Source of the DNA: Tepidiphilus olei
GTDB taxonomy: Bacteria > Pseudomonadota > Gammaproteobacteria > Burkholderiales > Rhodocyclaceae
Reading direction: 5' to 3'
DNA length: 64,000 bases
Assembly (NCBI RefSeq): GCF_006980705.1
Contig: NZ_SBHO01000001.1
Location: 1-64,000 of the forward strand
The notes under the pieces were generated by a model. The model saw only the letters and a program-made list of their open reading frames with translations. It was not told the origin of the DNA and searched no databases. Of this stretch, positions 9,346-18,976 are shown piece after piece. Made by a program: the position numbers and the translations under genes. The stretch's first letter is position 1. Each line of letters begins with the position of its first letter.

Positions 9346-10500
9346 ATGAGCGGTCGTTTCTCCCGTGTCGCTGCGCGTCTGCTGGCGCTTTTTGCCGTCG
9401 CGACGCTCGTTGCCGGCTGCTCTTCGCTCAATCCCTTTTCGCGCAAAGGACCCCAGATCGCGCCTCTGCCGCCGCTCACCAGTCCCGTGGAAGTGAGCAT
9501 TGCAGCGCAGACCAAGGTAGGGGGCAGTGAAGGACTTTTCCTCACTCCGGCCATCCTCGACAACGAGGCCATCGTTGCCGGGGGTGACGGGCGCGTTTTG
9601 CGCTGGAATGGCGGTACGCGCTGGGAGGCGAAGCTCGAAGACAGGATCATCGCGGGTGTGGGTGCGGACGAGCGCCTGGCCGTGGTCGTCACGCGCAAAG
9701 GGGAGGTGGTGGCACTTGCCGTCGACGATGGGACAGTGCGCTGGCGCCATCCGCTCCAGGCCGACGTGATCACGCCACCCTTGGTGGCCGGCGGCTTCGT
9801 CGTGGTGCGTGCGGTCGATCATCGGCTCATCGCGCTCGATGCGCGCGACGGCAAGGAGCGCTGGGTTTATCAGCGCAACCTGCCGCCCTTGTCGCTGCGC
9901 CAATCGGCCCCGCTGGTGAGCGCCGGCAACGCCATCGTCGCTGGTTATCCGGGAGGGATCGTTGCCGTGGTCGAACCGCGCAGCGGCGCACCGCTCTTCG
10001 ATCTGACGGTGGCCTCGCCCAAGGGGGCGACCGAAATCGAACGGCTCACCGACGTGGTCGGTCCACCGTTGGTGGCGCGTCAGGAAGTGTGCGCCGCCGC
10101 GTATCAGGGGCGTGTGGCCTGCTTCGACGGGCGTACCGCCGAGACGATCTGGACCAAGGATCTCTCTAGCCGCACGGGGATCGATCGTGACTTTCGTTAT
10201 ATCGTCGTCACTGCCGACAACGACGACGTGGTCGCACTCGATGCTTACTCCGGGAGGGAACAGTGGCGCACGGGTGGATTCTCCTGGCGCTTGCTCACGC
10301 GTCCGCTCATCCTCGGAGACTGGGTGCTCGTGGGCGATCGCGAAGGTTACGTCCACGTGCTCGATCGCAACGATGGCCGCATCCGTGGGCGGGTACGTGT
10401 CGGCTCCGGACCCATCCTCGTCGAGCCGAAATCCATCGGTCCCAACCGGGCAGTGGTGCAGAATACCGATGGAACGGTGGCCGTCGTGGAGGTGCATTGA
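9346..10500 (+). CDS. bamB: Outer-membrane assembly lipoprotein BamB
   Basis: BamB is the beta-propeller lipoprotein of the BAM complex that folds outer-membrane proteins. The 384-aa protein has a lipobox V-A-G-C with Cys25. Repeated PQQ-like blades follow, seen as recurring G-x-V-x-A-x-D-x-x-D/T-G-x-x-x-W units between about residues 60 and 380. Its TGA shares a base with the der start, so translation of the two is coupled. Confidence 0.95.
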   Translation: MSGRFSRVAARLLALFAVATLVAGCSSLNPFSRKGPQIAPLPPLTSPVEVSIAAQTKVGGSEGLFLTPAILDNEAIVAGGDGRVLRWNGGTRWEAKLEDRIIAGVGADERLAVVVTRKGEVVALAVDDGTVRWRHPLQADVITPPLVAGGFVVVRAVDHRLIALDARDGKERWVYQRNLPPLSLRQSAPLVSAGNAIVAGYPGGIVAVVEPRSGAPLFDLTVASPKGATEIERLTDVVGPPLVARQEVCAAAYQGRVACFDGRTAETIWTKDLSSRTGIDRDFRYIVVTADNDDVVALDAYSGREQWRTGGFSWRLLTRPLILGDWVLVGDREGYVHVLDRNDGRIRGRVRVGSGPILVEPKSIGPNRAVVQNTDGTVAVVEVH

Positions 10501-11840
10501 TGGCGGCACTGCCCACCGTCGTGCTCGTCGGGCGGCCCAACGTCGGCAAGTCCACCCTGTTCAACCGGCTCACGCAAAGCCGGGATGCACTCGTGGCCGA
10601 CGTACCGGGGCTGACGCGTGACCGGCGCTACGGTCAGGGAAAGCTCGGCCCGCGGCCCTATTTGGTCGTCGATACCGCCGGCTTCGATCCGACGAGCAAG
10701 GAAGGATTGACTCGCGAGATGGCGCGACAGGCCGAGCAGGCGATCCGCGAGGCCGACGTAGTCCTCTTTCTCGTCGACGGGCGCGCCGGCCTCACGGCGC
10801 ACGACCGAGACATCGCTGATTATTTGCGCCGGCTCGGCCGCTCGGTGCGGCTGGTGGTCAACAAGACCGAAGGCATGCGGCAGACCTACGCCACCGCCGA
10901 ATTCCACGCACTCGGGCTGGGCGAACCTTTGGCCATCTCGGCGGTGCACGGTGAGGGCGTGCGCCAGATGATCGCCGAAGTCTTGGCCGATTTTCCCGAA
11001 GAAGACTCCAACGAGCCGCCGCAGGAGGAAGACGCGCCGCGCGTGGCGGTGGTCGGTCGTCCCAACGTGGGCAAGTCGACCCTCATCAACGCCCTTGTGG
11101 GCGAAGAGCGGCTCATCGCCTACGACCTGCCAGGGACGACCCGCGATGCGATCGAGGTGCCGTTCGTGCGGGGCTCACGCCGCTACGTGCTCGTCGACAC
11201 CGCTGGTGTGCGCCGCAAGGGGCGGGTCACCGAGGCGGTGGAGAAATTTTCGGTGATCAAGACCCTACAGGCGGTGGAGCGGGCCAACGTGGTCGTGCTC
11301 GTGCTCGACGCGGCGCAGGGGATCGCCGATCAGGACGCACACTTGGGGGGATTCATCCTCGAGACCGGCCGCGCGCTCGTGATCGCGGTAAACAAATGGG
11401 ATGCCGTCGATGACTACCAGCGTAGCTTGGTGAAGACGCAGCTTGCCAGCAAGCTGGGATTTCTGTCGTTCGCGCGCACCGTTTTCCTCTCGGCCGCGCA
11501 AGGGCGAGGGCTGGAGCCGCTCCTCAAGGCCGTGGACGAAGCCCATGCCGCCGCGTTTGCCAAGCTGCCCACGCCACAGCTCACCCGGGTGCTCCAGGAG
11601 CTGGTCAAATGCCAGGCGCCGCCGCGCCACGGGCTCTTTCGTCCGAAGCCGCGCTATGCGCATCAAGGGGGCAGCAATCCGCCGGTGATCGTCATCCACG
11701 GCAACGCGCTCGAGCATTTGCCCAAATCGTACCGGCGCTATCTCGAGCATGGTTTCCTCGAAGCCTTCCGTCTGCGCGGTACGCCGCTCAAGCTCGAATG
11801 GCGCACGTCGGAAAACCCCTATGTGAAACGCAGCGATTGA
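10500..11840 (+). CDS. der: Ribosome biogenesis GTPase Der (EngA)
   Basis: Der is the tandem-GTPase factor needed for 50S subunit maturation. The 446-aa protein has two G domains, each with G-R-P-N-V-G-K-S-T (about residues 11-19 and 186-194) and D-T-A-G switch motifs. A C-terminal KH-like domain follows. The start ATG at 10500 overlaps the bamB stop as TGATG; longer upstream extensions in this frame overlap bamB and are not real. Confidence 0.98.
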   Translation: MAALPTVVLVGRPNVGKSTLFNRLTQSRDALVADVPGLTRDRRYGQGKLGPRPYLVVDTAGFDPTSKEGLTREMARQAEQAIREADVVLFLVDGRAGLTAHDRDIADYLRRLGRSVRLVVNKTEGMRQTYATAEFHALGLGEPLAISAVHGEGVRQMIAEVLADFPEEDSNEPPQEEDAPRVAVVGRPNVGKSTLINALVGEERLIAYDLPGTTRDAIEVPFVRGSRRYVLVDTAGVRRKGRVTEAVEKFSVIKTLQAVERANVVVLVLDAAQGIADQDAHLGGFILETGRALVIAVNKWDAVDDYQRSLVKTQLASKLGFLSFARTVFLSAAQGRGLEPLLKAVDEAHAAAFAKLPTPQLTRVLQELVKCQAPPRHGLFRPKPRYAHQGGSNPPVIVIHGNALEHLPKSYRRYLEHGFLEAFRLRGTPLKLEWRTSENPYVKRSD

Positions 11841-11869
11841 ACGGCTGCTGCCCAAAGCCAGCGCGACTG

Positions 11870-11878
11870 TGCTATCGT
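11870..11878 (+). promoter_or_regulatory. Putative extended -10 promoter of hfq
   Basis: TGC followed by TATCGT (11873-11878) forms an extended -10 element in the 97-bp der-hfq gap. No convincing -35 is visible. Confidence 0.35.
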
Positions 11879-11937
11879 TGTTCGTTGTGCTGCACCATTT
11901 TTCATGAGACCAAACCCACAACACGAAAGGCCACGAC

Positions 11938-12189
11938 ATGAGCAACAAAGCCTTGCAACTGCAAGACCCCTTCCTCAACCTGCTGCGCCGCGAGCACGTC
12001 CCGGTGTCGATCTATCTGGTCAATGGTATCAAGTTACAAGGGCACATCGAGTCCTTCGACCAATACGTCGTCCTGCTCAAGAACAACGTCACGCAGATGG
12101 TCTACAAGCACGCCATCTCCACCGTCGTGCCGTCGCGCCCGGTGACGCTGCGCGAAGTCCATGAGGACGAACAGCAAGCGGAACAATGA
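11938..12189 (+). CDS. hfq: RNA chaperone Hfq
   Basis: Hfq is the hexameric Sm-like protein that pairs small RNAs with mRNAs. The 83-aa product has the Sm1 motif (roughly residues 10-45, including [13 protein letters not shown]) and the Sm2 signature Y-K-H-A-I-S near residues 55-60. A short acidic C-terminal tail follows. An hfq-hflX-hflK-hflC order follows, the classical arrangement. Confidence 0.98.
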   Translation: MSNKALQLQDPFLNLLRREHVPVSIYLVNGIKLQGHIESFDQYVVLLKNNVTQMVYKHAISTVVPSRPVTLREVHEDEQQAEQ

Positions 12190-12260
12190 TGGATTGTGGG
12201 GAACGCCTGCGCGATTGGCGCGTCTCATGAACGTTCCTCTTTCCTCGAAGGAATCTTTCA

Positions 12261-13403
12261 TTGTTCGAACGTCCGCAACGCGGTGAACAAGCCGTGCTCG
12301 TCCAGCTCGATATCGGCCAGGGTGCGCTCGCCGAGCGTCTCTGCGAATTGCAACTCCTGGTGGAAAGTGCCGGGGCCGACGTGGTCGGCGTGGTGCGCGG
12401 CCGTCGGCCACGCCCCGATCCGGCTTTCTTCGTCGGCCGCGGCAAGCTCGACGAAGTGCGTAGCGCCATCGCCCAAGGAGAGGGCGATTTGGTCGTCTTC
12501 GACCATACCTTGTCTCCAGCGCAGCAGCGTAACCTCGAGCGCGAATTGCAGTGTCGGGTGATCGATCGCAATGCCCTCATCCTCGACATCTTCGCGCAGC
12601 GTGCCCGCAGTCACGAAGGAAAACTCCAGGTGGAACTCGCCCAGCTGGAATATCTTTCCACGCGCCTCGTGCGCGGCTGGACCCACCTCGAGCGCCAACG
12701 CGGAGGGATCGGCCTGCGTGGACCGGGCGAGACCCAGCTCGAGACCGACCGGCGGCTCCTGGGCATTCGGGTCAAGCAGCTGAAGAGCCGGCTCGAGCGG
12801 CTCGAGCGCCAGCGCATCACACGCCGGCGCGCGCGCAACCGTCGGGGGGTGCCGCAGGTCTCGCTGGTGGGCTATACCAACGCTGGCAAGTCGACCCTCT
12901 TCAACGCACTCACCAAAGCCGGCGCCTATGCCGCCGACCAGCTCTTTGCCACGCTCGACACCACATCGCGCCGCATCTGGCTGCCGCGCGTCGGTGACGT
13001 CGTGCTCTCGGATACCGTAGGATTCATCCGTGATCTGCCGCACGACTTGGTGGCGGCCTTCCACGCCACGCTCGAAGAGGTCGCCGAGGCCGACCTGCTG
13101 CTACACGTCGTCGATGGGGCGAGTGAGGATCGTGAGGCTCAGCGCGCCACGGTAGACGCGGTGCTCGCCGAGATCGGCGCACAGGACGTGCCACGGATCG
13201 AGGTGTTCAATAAAATCGACTTGCTCGCCGAGGTTCCGGCCGAGCGGACCGACGAGTGTGGTAGCATTCGCCGGGTTTGCGTCAGCGCGCGCACAGGAGA
13301 GGGGCTCGACTCCTTACGTGCGGTGCTCACCGACCGCCTGTGCCCCCTGTCGCCGATGCGTACGGTGCAATCAAGAAACGAGGAACTCCATGTCATTGAA
13401 TGA
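12261..13403 (+). CDS. hflX: Ribosome-associated GTPase HflX
   Basis: HflX splits stalled or heat-damaged ribosomes. The 380-aa protein has the N-terminal HflX domain with the G-G-R-G-like glycine region (G-G-I-G-L-R-G-P-G-E-T-Q-L-E, near residues 149-162). A G domain follows with G-Y-T-N-A-G-K-S-T (about 204-212) and D-T-V-G-F-I. The start appears to be TTG at 12261 (residues F-E-R-P follow, matching family starts), with no better ATG in frame nearby. The 3' end overlaps hflK by 14 bp. Confidence 0.95.
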   Translation: MFERPQRGEQAVLVQLDIGQGALAERLCELQLLVESAGADVVGVVRGRRPRPDPAFFVGRGKLDEVRSAIAQGEGDLVVFDHTLSPAQQRNLERELQCRVIDRNALILDIFAQRARSHEGKLQVELAQLEYLSTRLVRGWTHLERQRGGIGLRGPGETQLETDRRLLGIRVKQLKSRLERLERQRITRRRARNRRGVPQVSLVGYTNAGKSTLFNALTKAGAYAADQLFATLDTTSRRIWLPRVGDVVLSDTVGFIRDLPHDLVAAFHATLEEVAEADLLLHVVDGASEDREAQRATVDAVLAEIGAQDVPRIEVFNKIDLLAEVPAERTDECGSIRRVCVSARTGEGLDSLRAVLTDRLCPLSPMRTVQSRNEELHVIE

Positions 13404-14646
13404 TCCCCGTTGGGGCGATCGTAACGACGGACCCGACGATGAGGGGCGCCGTCGTGATCCTCGCCCGGGACGTCCGCCCCAAGGCGAAGGTCCCCCCGAC
13501 CTCGAGGAAGTCTGGCGTCAATTCAACGAGCGGCTCGCGGTGCTCTTTGGTGGTGGCCGCGGAGGGCGTTCTTCGGGCCCTGGAGGGGGTCGCTCCTGGG
13601 ATGGCAAGCAATTCGGTGCCGGGATCGTCTTGCTCGTCGCCATCGTACTCGTGTTGTGGCTGCTTTCCGGGTTTTACAAGGTCGATGCCAACGAACGCGC
13701 GGTGGTACTGCGGTTTGGTCGGTACGTCGAGACGACCGAACCGGGCTTGCGTTGGCGCTTGCCTTACCCGATCGAACGCCATGAGATCGTCGATCTCACC
13801 GGCGTGCGCACCGTCGAAGTCGGTTACCGCGGCACCGACCGCAACAAGGTGCTGCGTGAATCGCTCATGCTCACCGACGACGAGAACATCGTCTCGATCC
13901 AGTTTGCGGTGCAATACGTGCTCAAATCCCCCGAAGACTATCTCTTCCGCGACCGTGCGCCCGACGAGAGCGTCAAGCAGGCCGCCGAGAGCGCCATGCG
14001 TGAAATCGTCGGCAAGTCCAAAATGGATTACGTCCTCTACGAAGGACGTGAGGACATCGCCGTACGCGCTCAGGAGTTGATGCAGACCATGCTCGACCGC
14101 TACCGTACCGGGGTGCAAGTGGTGCGCGTCACCCTACAAAACGCCCAACCACCCGAGCAGGTGCAGGCGGCTTTCGACGACGCCGTCAAGGCCGGTCAAG
14201 ATCGCGAACGCTTGCGGAACGAAGGTGAGGCCTATGCCAACGCAGTGATCCCTCGCGCTCGAGGCACGGCCGCACGTCTATTGGAGGAGGCCAATGCCTA
14301 CAAAGGTAGGATCGTGGAACAGGCCACTGGTGATGCCGCGCGCTTCACCCAGATCCAGCAGCAATACCGGCAGGCGCCGGCGATCACGCGCGAACGCCTC
14401 TATCTCGAGACGATGCAACATATCTTTACCAACACGAGCAAGGTGCTGGTCGATGCACCAGCCCACAACAACCTCATGGTTTTGCCGCTCGAGCGTTTGC
14501 TCACCCCTTCCGGGGGCACGACGGCGCCAACTTACCAAGGGCCTAGCAGCGGCGATGGCAGTGCCGAGGCTGCGGCCGAATCGACCCGTAAGGAACGGGA
14601 CATGACGAGACAAGATCTGCGCAACCGTGAGCGGGGGAGCCGATGA
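13390..14646 (+). CDS. hflK: HflK, subunit of the FtsH-modulating HflKC complex
   Basis: HflK and HflC form a large membrane cage around the FtsH protease and modulate its activity. The 418-aa protein has a Gly/Arg/Pro-rich cytoplasmic N-terminus (residues 1-75), one transmembrane helix (about 78-96), an SPFH/band-7 domain and a long helical region. The start at 13390 gives M-S-L-N-D-P-R-W-G, the family start, and lies inside the hflX 3' end. hflC begins on the overlapping ATGATG. Confidence 0.96.
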   Translation: MSLNDPRWGDRNDGPDDEGRRRDPRPGRPPQGEGPPDLEEVWRQFNERLAVLFGGGRGGRSSGPGGGRSWDGKQFGAGIVLLVAIVLVLWLLSGFYKVDANERAVVLRFGRYVETTEPGLRWRLPYPIERHEIVDLTGVRTVEVGYRGTDRNKVLRESLMLTDDENIVSIQFAVQYVLKSPEDYLFRDRAPDESVKQAAESAMREIVGKSKMDYVLYEGREDIAVRAQELMQTMLDRYRTGVQVVRVTLQNAQPPEQVQAAFDDAVKAGQDRERLRNEGEAYANAVIPRARGTAARLLEEANAYKGRIVEQATGDAARFTQIQQQYRQAPAITRERLYLETMQHIFTNTSKVLVDAPAHNNLMVLPLERLLTPSGGTTAPTYQGPSSGDGSAEAAAESTRKERDMTRQDLRNRERGSR

Positions 14647-15527
14647 TGCAAGCTAGGATCGCCACCGTGCTCGGGGTGTTGCTGCTGATTGCCGCGATCG
14701 CCTCGATGTCGCTCTTTACCGTCGACGAGCGCCGCTATGCCATGGTCCTGCAGTTCGGGGAGGTCAAATCGGTAATTTCCGAACCGGGCTTGCACGTGAA
14801 ACTACCCTTGGTACAGAACGTTCGTCTGTTCGATCGGCGCTTTTTGACCATCGATACGCCCGAACCTGAGCGTTTCATCACTTCCGAGAAGAAGAACGTG
14901 TTGGTGGACCACTTCATCAAGTGGCGCATCGCCGACCCGCAGCAGTATTACATCACCATGGGCGGGGACGAGACGCGTGCTCGCACACGGCTACTGCAAA
15001 CGGTCAACGCCACGCTGCGCGAAGAATTCGGCCAACGCAGCGTGCACGATGTCGTCTCCGGTGAGCGCGACAAGGTCATGGAAATCGTGCGCACCAAGAC
15101 CGACCGCGACGCGCGCACGTTCGGTGTCGAGATCGTCGATCTGCGCCTGAAGCGCGTCGATCTGCCGGCAGAGGTGTCCGAGTCGGTCTACCGCCGCATG
15201 GAGGCCGAGCGCAAGCGCGTGGCCAACAACCTGCGCTCCGAGGGGGCGGCGATCGCCGAGCGTATCCGCGCCGACGCCGACCGGCAAAGCGAGCTGATCA
15301 TCGCCGAAGCCTATCGTGAGTCGCAGCGGCTCAAAGGTGAAGGGGATGCCGAAGCCACGCGCATCTTCAACGAAGCCTATGGACGCGATCCCGAGTTCTT
15401 CAGCTACTATCGCAGCCTCGAAGCCTATCGCGAGAGCTTCTCTCGGCGTGAGGACGTGTTCGTTCTCGATCCAAGCTCCGCGTTCTTCAAACACTTCAAG
15501 ACGCCACAGTCGTCGGGCAACCGCTGA
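14643..15527 (+). CDS. hflC: HflC, subunit of the FtsH-modulating HflKC complex
   Basis: Partner of HflK. The 294-aa protein has an N-terminal transmembrane helix (about residues 5-24), an SPFH domain and a charged coiled-coil segment rich in Arg/Glu/Ala (about 185-250). It overlaps hflK by 4 bp. Length and order match the family. Confidence 0.96.
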   Translation: MMQARIATVLGVLLLIAAIASMSLFTVDERRYAMVLQFGEVKSVISEPGLHVKLPLVQNVRLFDRRFLTIDTPEPERFITSEKKNVLVDHFIKWRIADPQQYYITMGGDETRARTRLLQTVNATLREEFGQRSVHDVVSGERDKVMEIVRTKTDRDARTFGVEIVDLRLKRVDLPAEVSESVYRRMEAERKRVANNLRSEGAAIAERIRADADRQSELIIAEAYRESQRLKGEGDAEATRIFNEAYGRDPEFFSYYRSLEAYRESFSRREDVFVLDPSSAFFKHFKTPQSSGNR

Positions 15528-15544
15528 GCCTTGCCGTCCAGAGC

Positions 15545-15733
15545 ATGTCCGAAATCTTCTGGAAAGCCTTGGGTCTGATGCTCGTTTTCGAGGGCTTGAT
15601 GCCTTTCCTCGCACCGCATGCCTGGCAGCAAGCCCTGAAGCGTCTGGCAGAGGTGCCTTCCGAGCGCTTACGCTGGTTTGGTGCCGCGGCCATCGTCCTG
15701 GGGTTGCTCATCGTCAATGACGTCATCCTGTGA
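15545..15733 (+). CDS. Small membrane protein, DUF2065 (YjeT-like)
   Basis: The 62-aa product has two predicted transmembrane helices (about residues 4-24 and 43-61) and a conserved E-G-L-M-P-F-L-A-P motif. DUF2065 proteins are consistently found just after hflC in proteobacteria. Their biochemical role is unknown; the location suggests a link to the HflKC/FtsH membrane quality-control complex. It ends 8 bp before the hisZ start. Confidence 0.9.
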   Translation: MSEIFWKALGLMLVFEGLMPFLAPHAWQQALKRLAEVPSERLRWFGAAAIVLGLLIVNDVIL

Positions 15734-15741
15734 GGCCATCC

Positions 15742-16896
15742 ATGCGTTGGGTTTTGCCCGACTATCTCCGTGACGAGCTGCCCCCGGCGGCGGAGCACCT
15801 CGAGCGCTTACGACGCGATCTGCTCGATCTCTTCCGTCTTCATGGCTACCAGCTCGTCGCTCCTCCGCTCATCGAATTCCTCTCTTCGCTCATCGTCGGC
15901 GGAGAGGAAGACCTGAGGCTGCGTACGTTCGGGCTCACCGACCAGTTGAGCGGCCAAACCATGGGGGTGCGTGCCGACATTACGCCTCAGGTGGCACGGA
16001 TCGATGCGCATCTGTTGAATCGTCGGGGCGTCACCCGTCTGTGTTACTGTGGCCCGGTGCTGCACACTCTGCCCGCCTCGCTCACCGCCACGCGCGAGCC
16101 GCTGCAGCTCGGTGCCGAGCTCTATGGTCATGGCGGTGTGGAAGCCGACATCGAGATCATTCGCCTGCTGGCGACTGCCCTCGAACGGGCACGTCTACCG
16201 GCGGTGCGTATCGACGTCGGGCACATGGGGCTCTTTCGCGCCCTCACCGAGGGCATGGATCACGAGCGGGCAGAGGCGCTCTTCGAACTGCTCCAGGCAA
16301 AAGATTCTGCGGGAATCGAGAACTTCCTCGCTACGACCGGCGCCGAGATCGATGAGGCGCGTGCTGTTTCACTGTGCGCCCTGCCTGGGCTCTACGGCGG
16401 GATCGAGGTGCTCTCTCTGGCACGGTCTCGGCTCGCACCGCTGCCGGCAGTGGTGCGGGCACTCGAAGAGCTCGAGGCGCTCGCCGAAACGCTCGCCGAT
16501 TTGCCGCTGGGGTTCGATTTGGCGGATCTTCGTGGCTATCACTATCACACCGGCGTGATGTTCGCTGCCTACGGCGCCAACCACCCTTCGGCGCTCGCCT
16601 TGGGCGGGCGTTACGACGGACTCGGTGCGGCTTTCGGACGGGCTCGGCCGGCGACGGGATTTTCGATCGATTTGCGCGAACTCATCGCCCGTCTGCCGCT
16701 CGCCCCCTTGCCGGGCGCCATCCTCGCGCCCGCGGTGGACGATGAGGCGTTGGAGGCAGTAGTGGCCCAGTTGCGTGAGGCAGGGCAGGCAGTGGTGCGG
16801 GAATTGCCGGGGCATCCGCTCGAAGAATGGCGCGAAGCCGGCTGCGACCGGCGCCTCGTGCAGCGCGCCGGACAGTGGGTCGTGGAACCGTTGTGA
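15742..16896 (+). CDS. hisZ: ATP phosphoribosyltransferase regulatory subunit HisZ
   Basis: HisZ is a HisRS-like protein without tRNA-charging activity. It binds short-form HisG and makes it responsive to histidine in the first step of histidine synthesis. The 384-aa protein has class II synthetase-like motifs ([12 protein letters not shown] and G-G-R-Y-D-G-L) but lacks a recognisable anticodon-binding domain. A GTG at 15730 overlaps the DUF2065 stop; I prefer the ATG at 15742 (M-R-W-V-L-P) on family precedent. Its presence implies a short hisG elsewhere in the genome. Confidence 0.94.
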   Translation: MRWVLPDYLRDELPPAAEHLERLRRDLLDLFRLHGYQLVAPPLIEFLSSLIVGGEEDLRLRTFGLTDQLSGQTMGVRADITPQVARIDAHLLNRRGVTRLCYCGPVLHTLPASLTATREPLQLGAELYGHGGVEADIEIIRLLATALERARLPAVRIDVGHMGLFRALTEGMDHERAEALFELLQAKDSAGIENFLATTGAEIDEARAVSLCALPGLYGGIEVLSLARSRLAPLPAVVRALEELEALAETLADLPLGFDLADLRGYHYHTGVMFAAYGANHPSALALGGRYDGLGAAFGRARPATGFSIDLRELIARLPLAPLPGAILAPAVDDEALEAVVAQLREAGQAVVRELPGHPLEEWREAGCDRRLVQRAGQWVVEPL

Positions 16897-16914
16897 TCGT
16901 AAAAGGAAGGGCTG

Positions 16915-18225
16915 ATGGCTAAGAACGTGGTCGTCGTCGGGACGCAGTGGGGCGACGAAGGTAAGGGCAAGATCGTCGACTGGCTCACCGACAACGCTCA
17001 GGGCGTGGTGCGCTTCCAGGGTGGGCACAACGCGGGGCACACCTTGGTGGTGGGGGAGCGTGAATACAAGCTCAACCTCGTGCCCTCCGGCATCGTGCGC
17101 GAAGGGGTGGCCTGCTTCATCGGCAACGGGGTGGTGCTCGACGTCCATCACCTACTTGCCGAGATTCGGACGTTGGAGGCTGGCGGGATCGAAGTGCGCT
17201 CGCGCCTGCGCGTCAGCCCCGGTTGCCCTTTGATCCTGCCCTATCACGTCGCGCTCGACCGGGCGCGCGAGGCGGCGCGCAGCGCTGGCGACAAGATCGG
17301 TACCACGGGCAAGGGCATCGGCCCGGCTTACGAGGACAAGGTGGCCCGTCGTGCGATCCGCCTCTACGATCTCTTCCGTCCCGAGCAATTTCGCGCCAAG
17401 CTCGAGAGCAACCTCGCCTGGGTCAATTTCGTGCTCACTCAGGCTTTCCACGCCGAGCCGCTCGAGTTCGAGCCGATCTATGAACAAGCGCTCGCCGATG
17501 CGAAAGAAATGTTGCCCTTGGTGACCGACGTCTCCGCCCGACTCTACGAGATCAACAAGGCGGGCGGCAATCTGCTCTTCGAAGGGGCGCAGGGGACGCT
17601 ACTCGACATCGATCACGGCACCTATCCCTTCGTCACCTCCAGCAACTGCGTCGCCGGTCAAGCCGCCGCCGGCGCCGGGCTGGGGCCGGGGCGACTGCAC
17701 TACGTGCTCGGCATCACCAAGGCGTATTGCACTCGGGTGGGCGGGGGGCCTTTCCCCACGGAATTGGACATCGACACCGAGGGCACCCCGGGCTGGCAGA
17801 TGTCGACCAAAGGGCGGGAGTTCGGCACCGTCACCGGTCGCAAGCGACGCTGCGGCTGGCTGGACCTGGCCGCGCTCAAGCGTTCCATCATCATCAATGG
17901 CGTCTCGGGTCTGTGTATCACCAAGCTCGACGTGCTCGACGGCCTCGAGGATCTGAAACTGTGCATCGGTTACGAACTCGACGGTGAGCGGATCGAATTG
18001 TTGCCGATGGGAGCCGACGAGGTCGCCCGTTGTGTTCCCGTCTACGAGACCTTGCCTGGCTGGCGCGAGAGCACCTTCGGGGCGCGCCGTTGGGAGGATC
18101 TTCCCTACGAGGCCCGTGCCTACCTGCACCGCATCGAGGAATTCTGCGAGATTCCGATCGACGTGATCTCGACTGGCCCCGAGCGCGACGAGACCATCCT
18201 GCGCCGTCATCCTTTCGGCGCCTGA
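16915..18225 (+). CDS. purA: Adenylosuccinate synthetase
   Basis: PurA makes adenylosuccinate from IMP, aspartate and GTP on the way to AMP. The 436-aa protein has the P-loop-like G-D-E-G-K-G-K (residues 13-19, catalytic Asp14) and the catalytic His42 in G-H-N-A-G-H-T. Downstream are the K-G-I-G-P-A-Y and T-S-S-N-C motifs. It follows hisZ by 18 bp with an AAGGAAGGGC ribosome-binding site. Confidence 0.98.
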   Translation: MAKNVVVVGTQWGDEGKGKIVDWLTDNAQGVVRFQGGHNAGHTLVVGEREYKLNLVPSGIVREGVACFIGNGVVLDVHHLLAEIRTLEAGGIEVRSRLRVSPGCPLILPYHVALDRAREAARSAGDKIGTTGKGIGPAYEDKVARRAIRLYDLFRPEQFRAKLESNLAWVNFVLTQAFHAEPLEFEPIYEQALADAKEMLPLVTDVSARLYEINKAGGNLLFEGAQGTLLDIDHGTYPFVTSSNCVAGQAAAGAGLGPGRLHYVLGITKAYCTRVGGGPFPTELDIDTEGTPGWQMSTKGREFGTVTGRKRRCGWLDLAALKRSIIINGVSGLCITKLDVLDGLEDLKLCIGYELDGERIELLPMGADEVARCVPVYETLPGWRESTFGARRWEDLPYEARAYLHRIEEFCEIPIDVISTGPERDETILRRHPFGA

Positions 18226-18253
18226 AACCGTTTTTCTCCGGATGTGCTACAGT
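18223..18253 (+). promoter_or_regulatory. Putative promoter of the gst gene
   Basis: TGC-TACAGT (18245-18253) looks like an extended -10. A weak TGAAAC lies about 19 bp upstream, overlapping the purA stop. An independent promoter is plausible because gst is unrelated to the block upstream. Confidence 0.35.
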
Positions 18254-18309
18254 GAGAAAGCTCCGTGAGGGGCTTTCAATCATACGAACCACGAAAAAGG
18301 AGGAACCCG

Positions 18310-18915
18310 ATGAAACTGTATTTCTCGCCCGGCGCCTGTTCGCTGTCGCCCCACATCGCCCTTCGGGAAGCCGGCGTCGAGCCCGAGCTGGTGCGGGTGG
18401 ATCTCGCCACGAAAAAACTCGCCGATGGGGGCGATTATCTGGCGATCAATTCCAAGGGCTACGTTCCGGCGCTGCAGCTCGACGATGGGACGATCCTCAC
18501 CGAAGGCCCGGCGATTCTCATCTACATCGTGCAGAATCTGGCGCGTACGCCGCTCGGCCCCAAAGAGGGGATGGGGCTGGTGCGGTTGGTGGAATGGCTC
18601 AACTTCATCGCTACCGAGATCCACAAAGGATTCTCGCCGCTCTTCAAGCCGAACTGCCCGCAGGAATGGAAGGCGGTGGCGAAGGAGAACCTGCTCAAAC
18701 GCCTGCAATGGGTGGACGGCCAGCTCGCTCAGCGGACCTGGCTTCTCGGGGAAGAATTCTCGGTGGCCGACGTCTACCTGTTCGTCTGCACCACCTGGAC
18801 TGCCTATGTGCAAATCGACCTCGGTCAATTCCCAGCCCTAGCGCGTTTCGCGGAAAAAGTTTCGCAGCGTCCAGCGGTGCAAGCGGCCTTGAAGGCGGAA
18901 GGTCTGAAAAAGTAG
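18310..18915 (+). CDS. gst: Beta-class glutathione S-transferase
   Basis: Conjugates or reduces electrophiles with glutathione in the cytoplasm. The 201-aa protein starts M-K-L-Y-F-S-P-G-A-C-S; Cys10 is the hallmark residue of the bacterial beta class. It has a thioredoxin-like N-terminal domain with V-P-A-L and E-G-P-A-I-L motifs, then an all-helical C-terminal domain. The ATG at 18310 follows AAGGAGGAACCCG. The gene ends 21 bp before a strong bidirectional terminator. Confidence 0.93.
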   Translation: MKLYFSPGACSLSPHIALREAGVEPELVRVDLATKKLADGGDYLAINSKGYVPALQLDDGTILTEGPAILIYIVQNLARTPLGPKEGMGLVRLVEWLNFIATEIHKGFSPLFKPNCPQEWKAVAKENLLKRLQWVDGQLAQRTWLLGEEFSVADVYLFVCTTWTAYVQIDLGQFPALARFAEKVSQRPAVQAALKAEGLKK

Positions 18916-18935
18916 TCTTGGGCTTGCGCCGATCA

Positions 18936-18972
18936 GAAGAAAAAGCCGCCTTGGGCGGCTTTTTCTTCTTTT
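18936..18972. terminator. Bidirectional terminator between gst and the flavin oxidoreductase
   Basis: AGAAAAAGCCGCC (18938-18950) pairs with GGCGGCTTTTTCT (18954-18966) around a 3-nt loop. A-rich sequence lies on one side and a T-rich run on the other. It separates the convergent gst and oxidoreductase genes. Confidence 0.92.
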
Positions 18973-18976
18973 TTGC

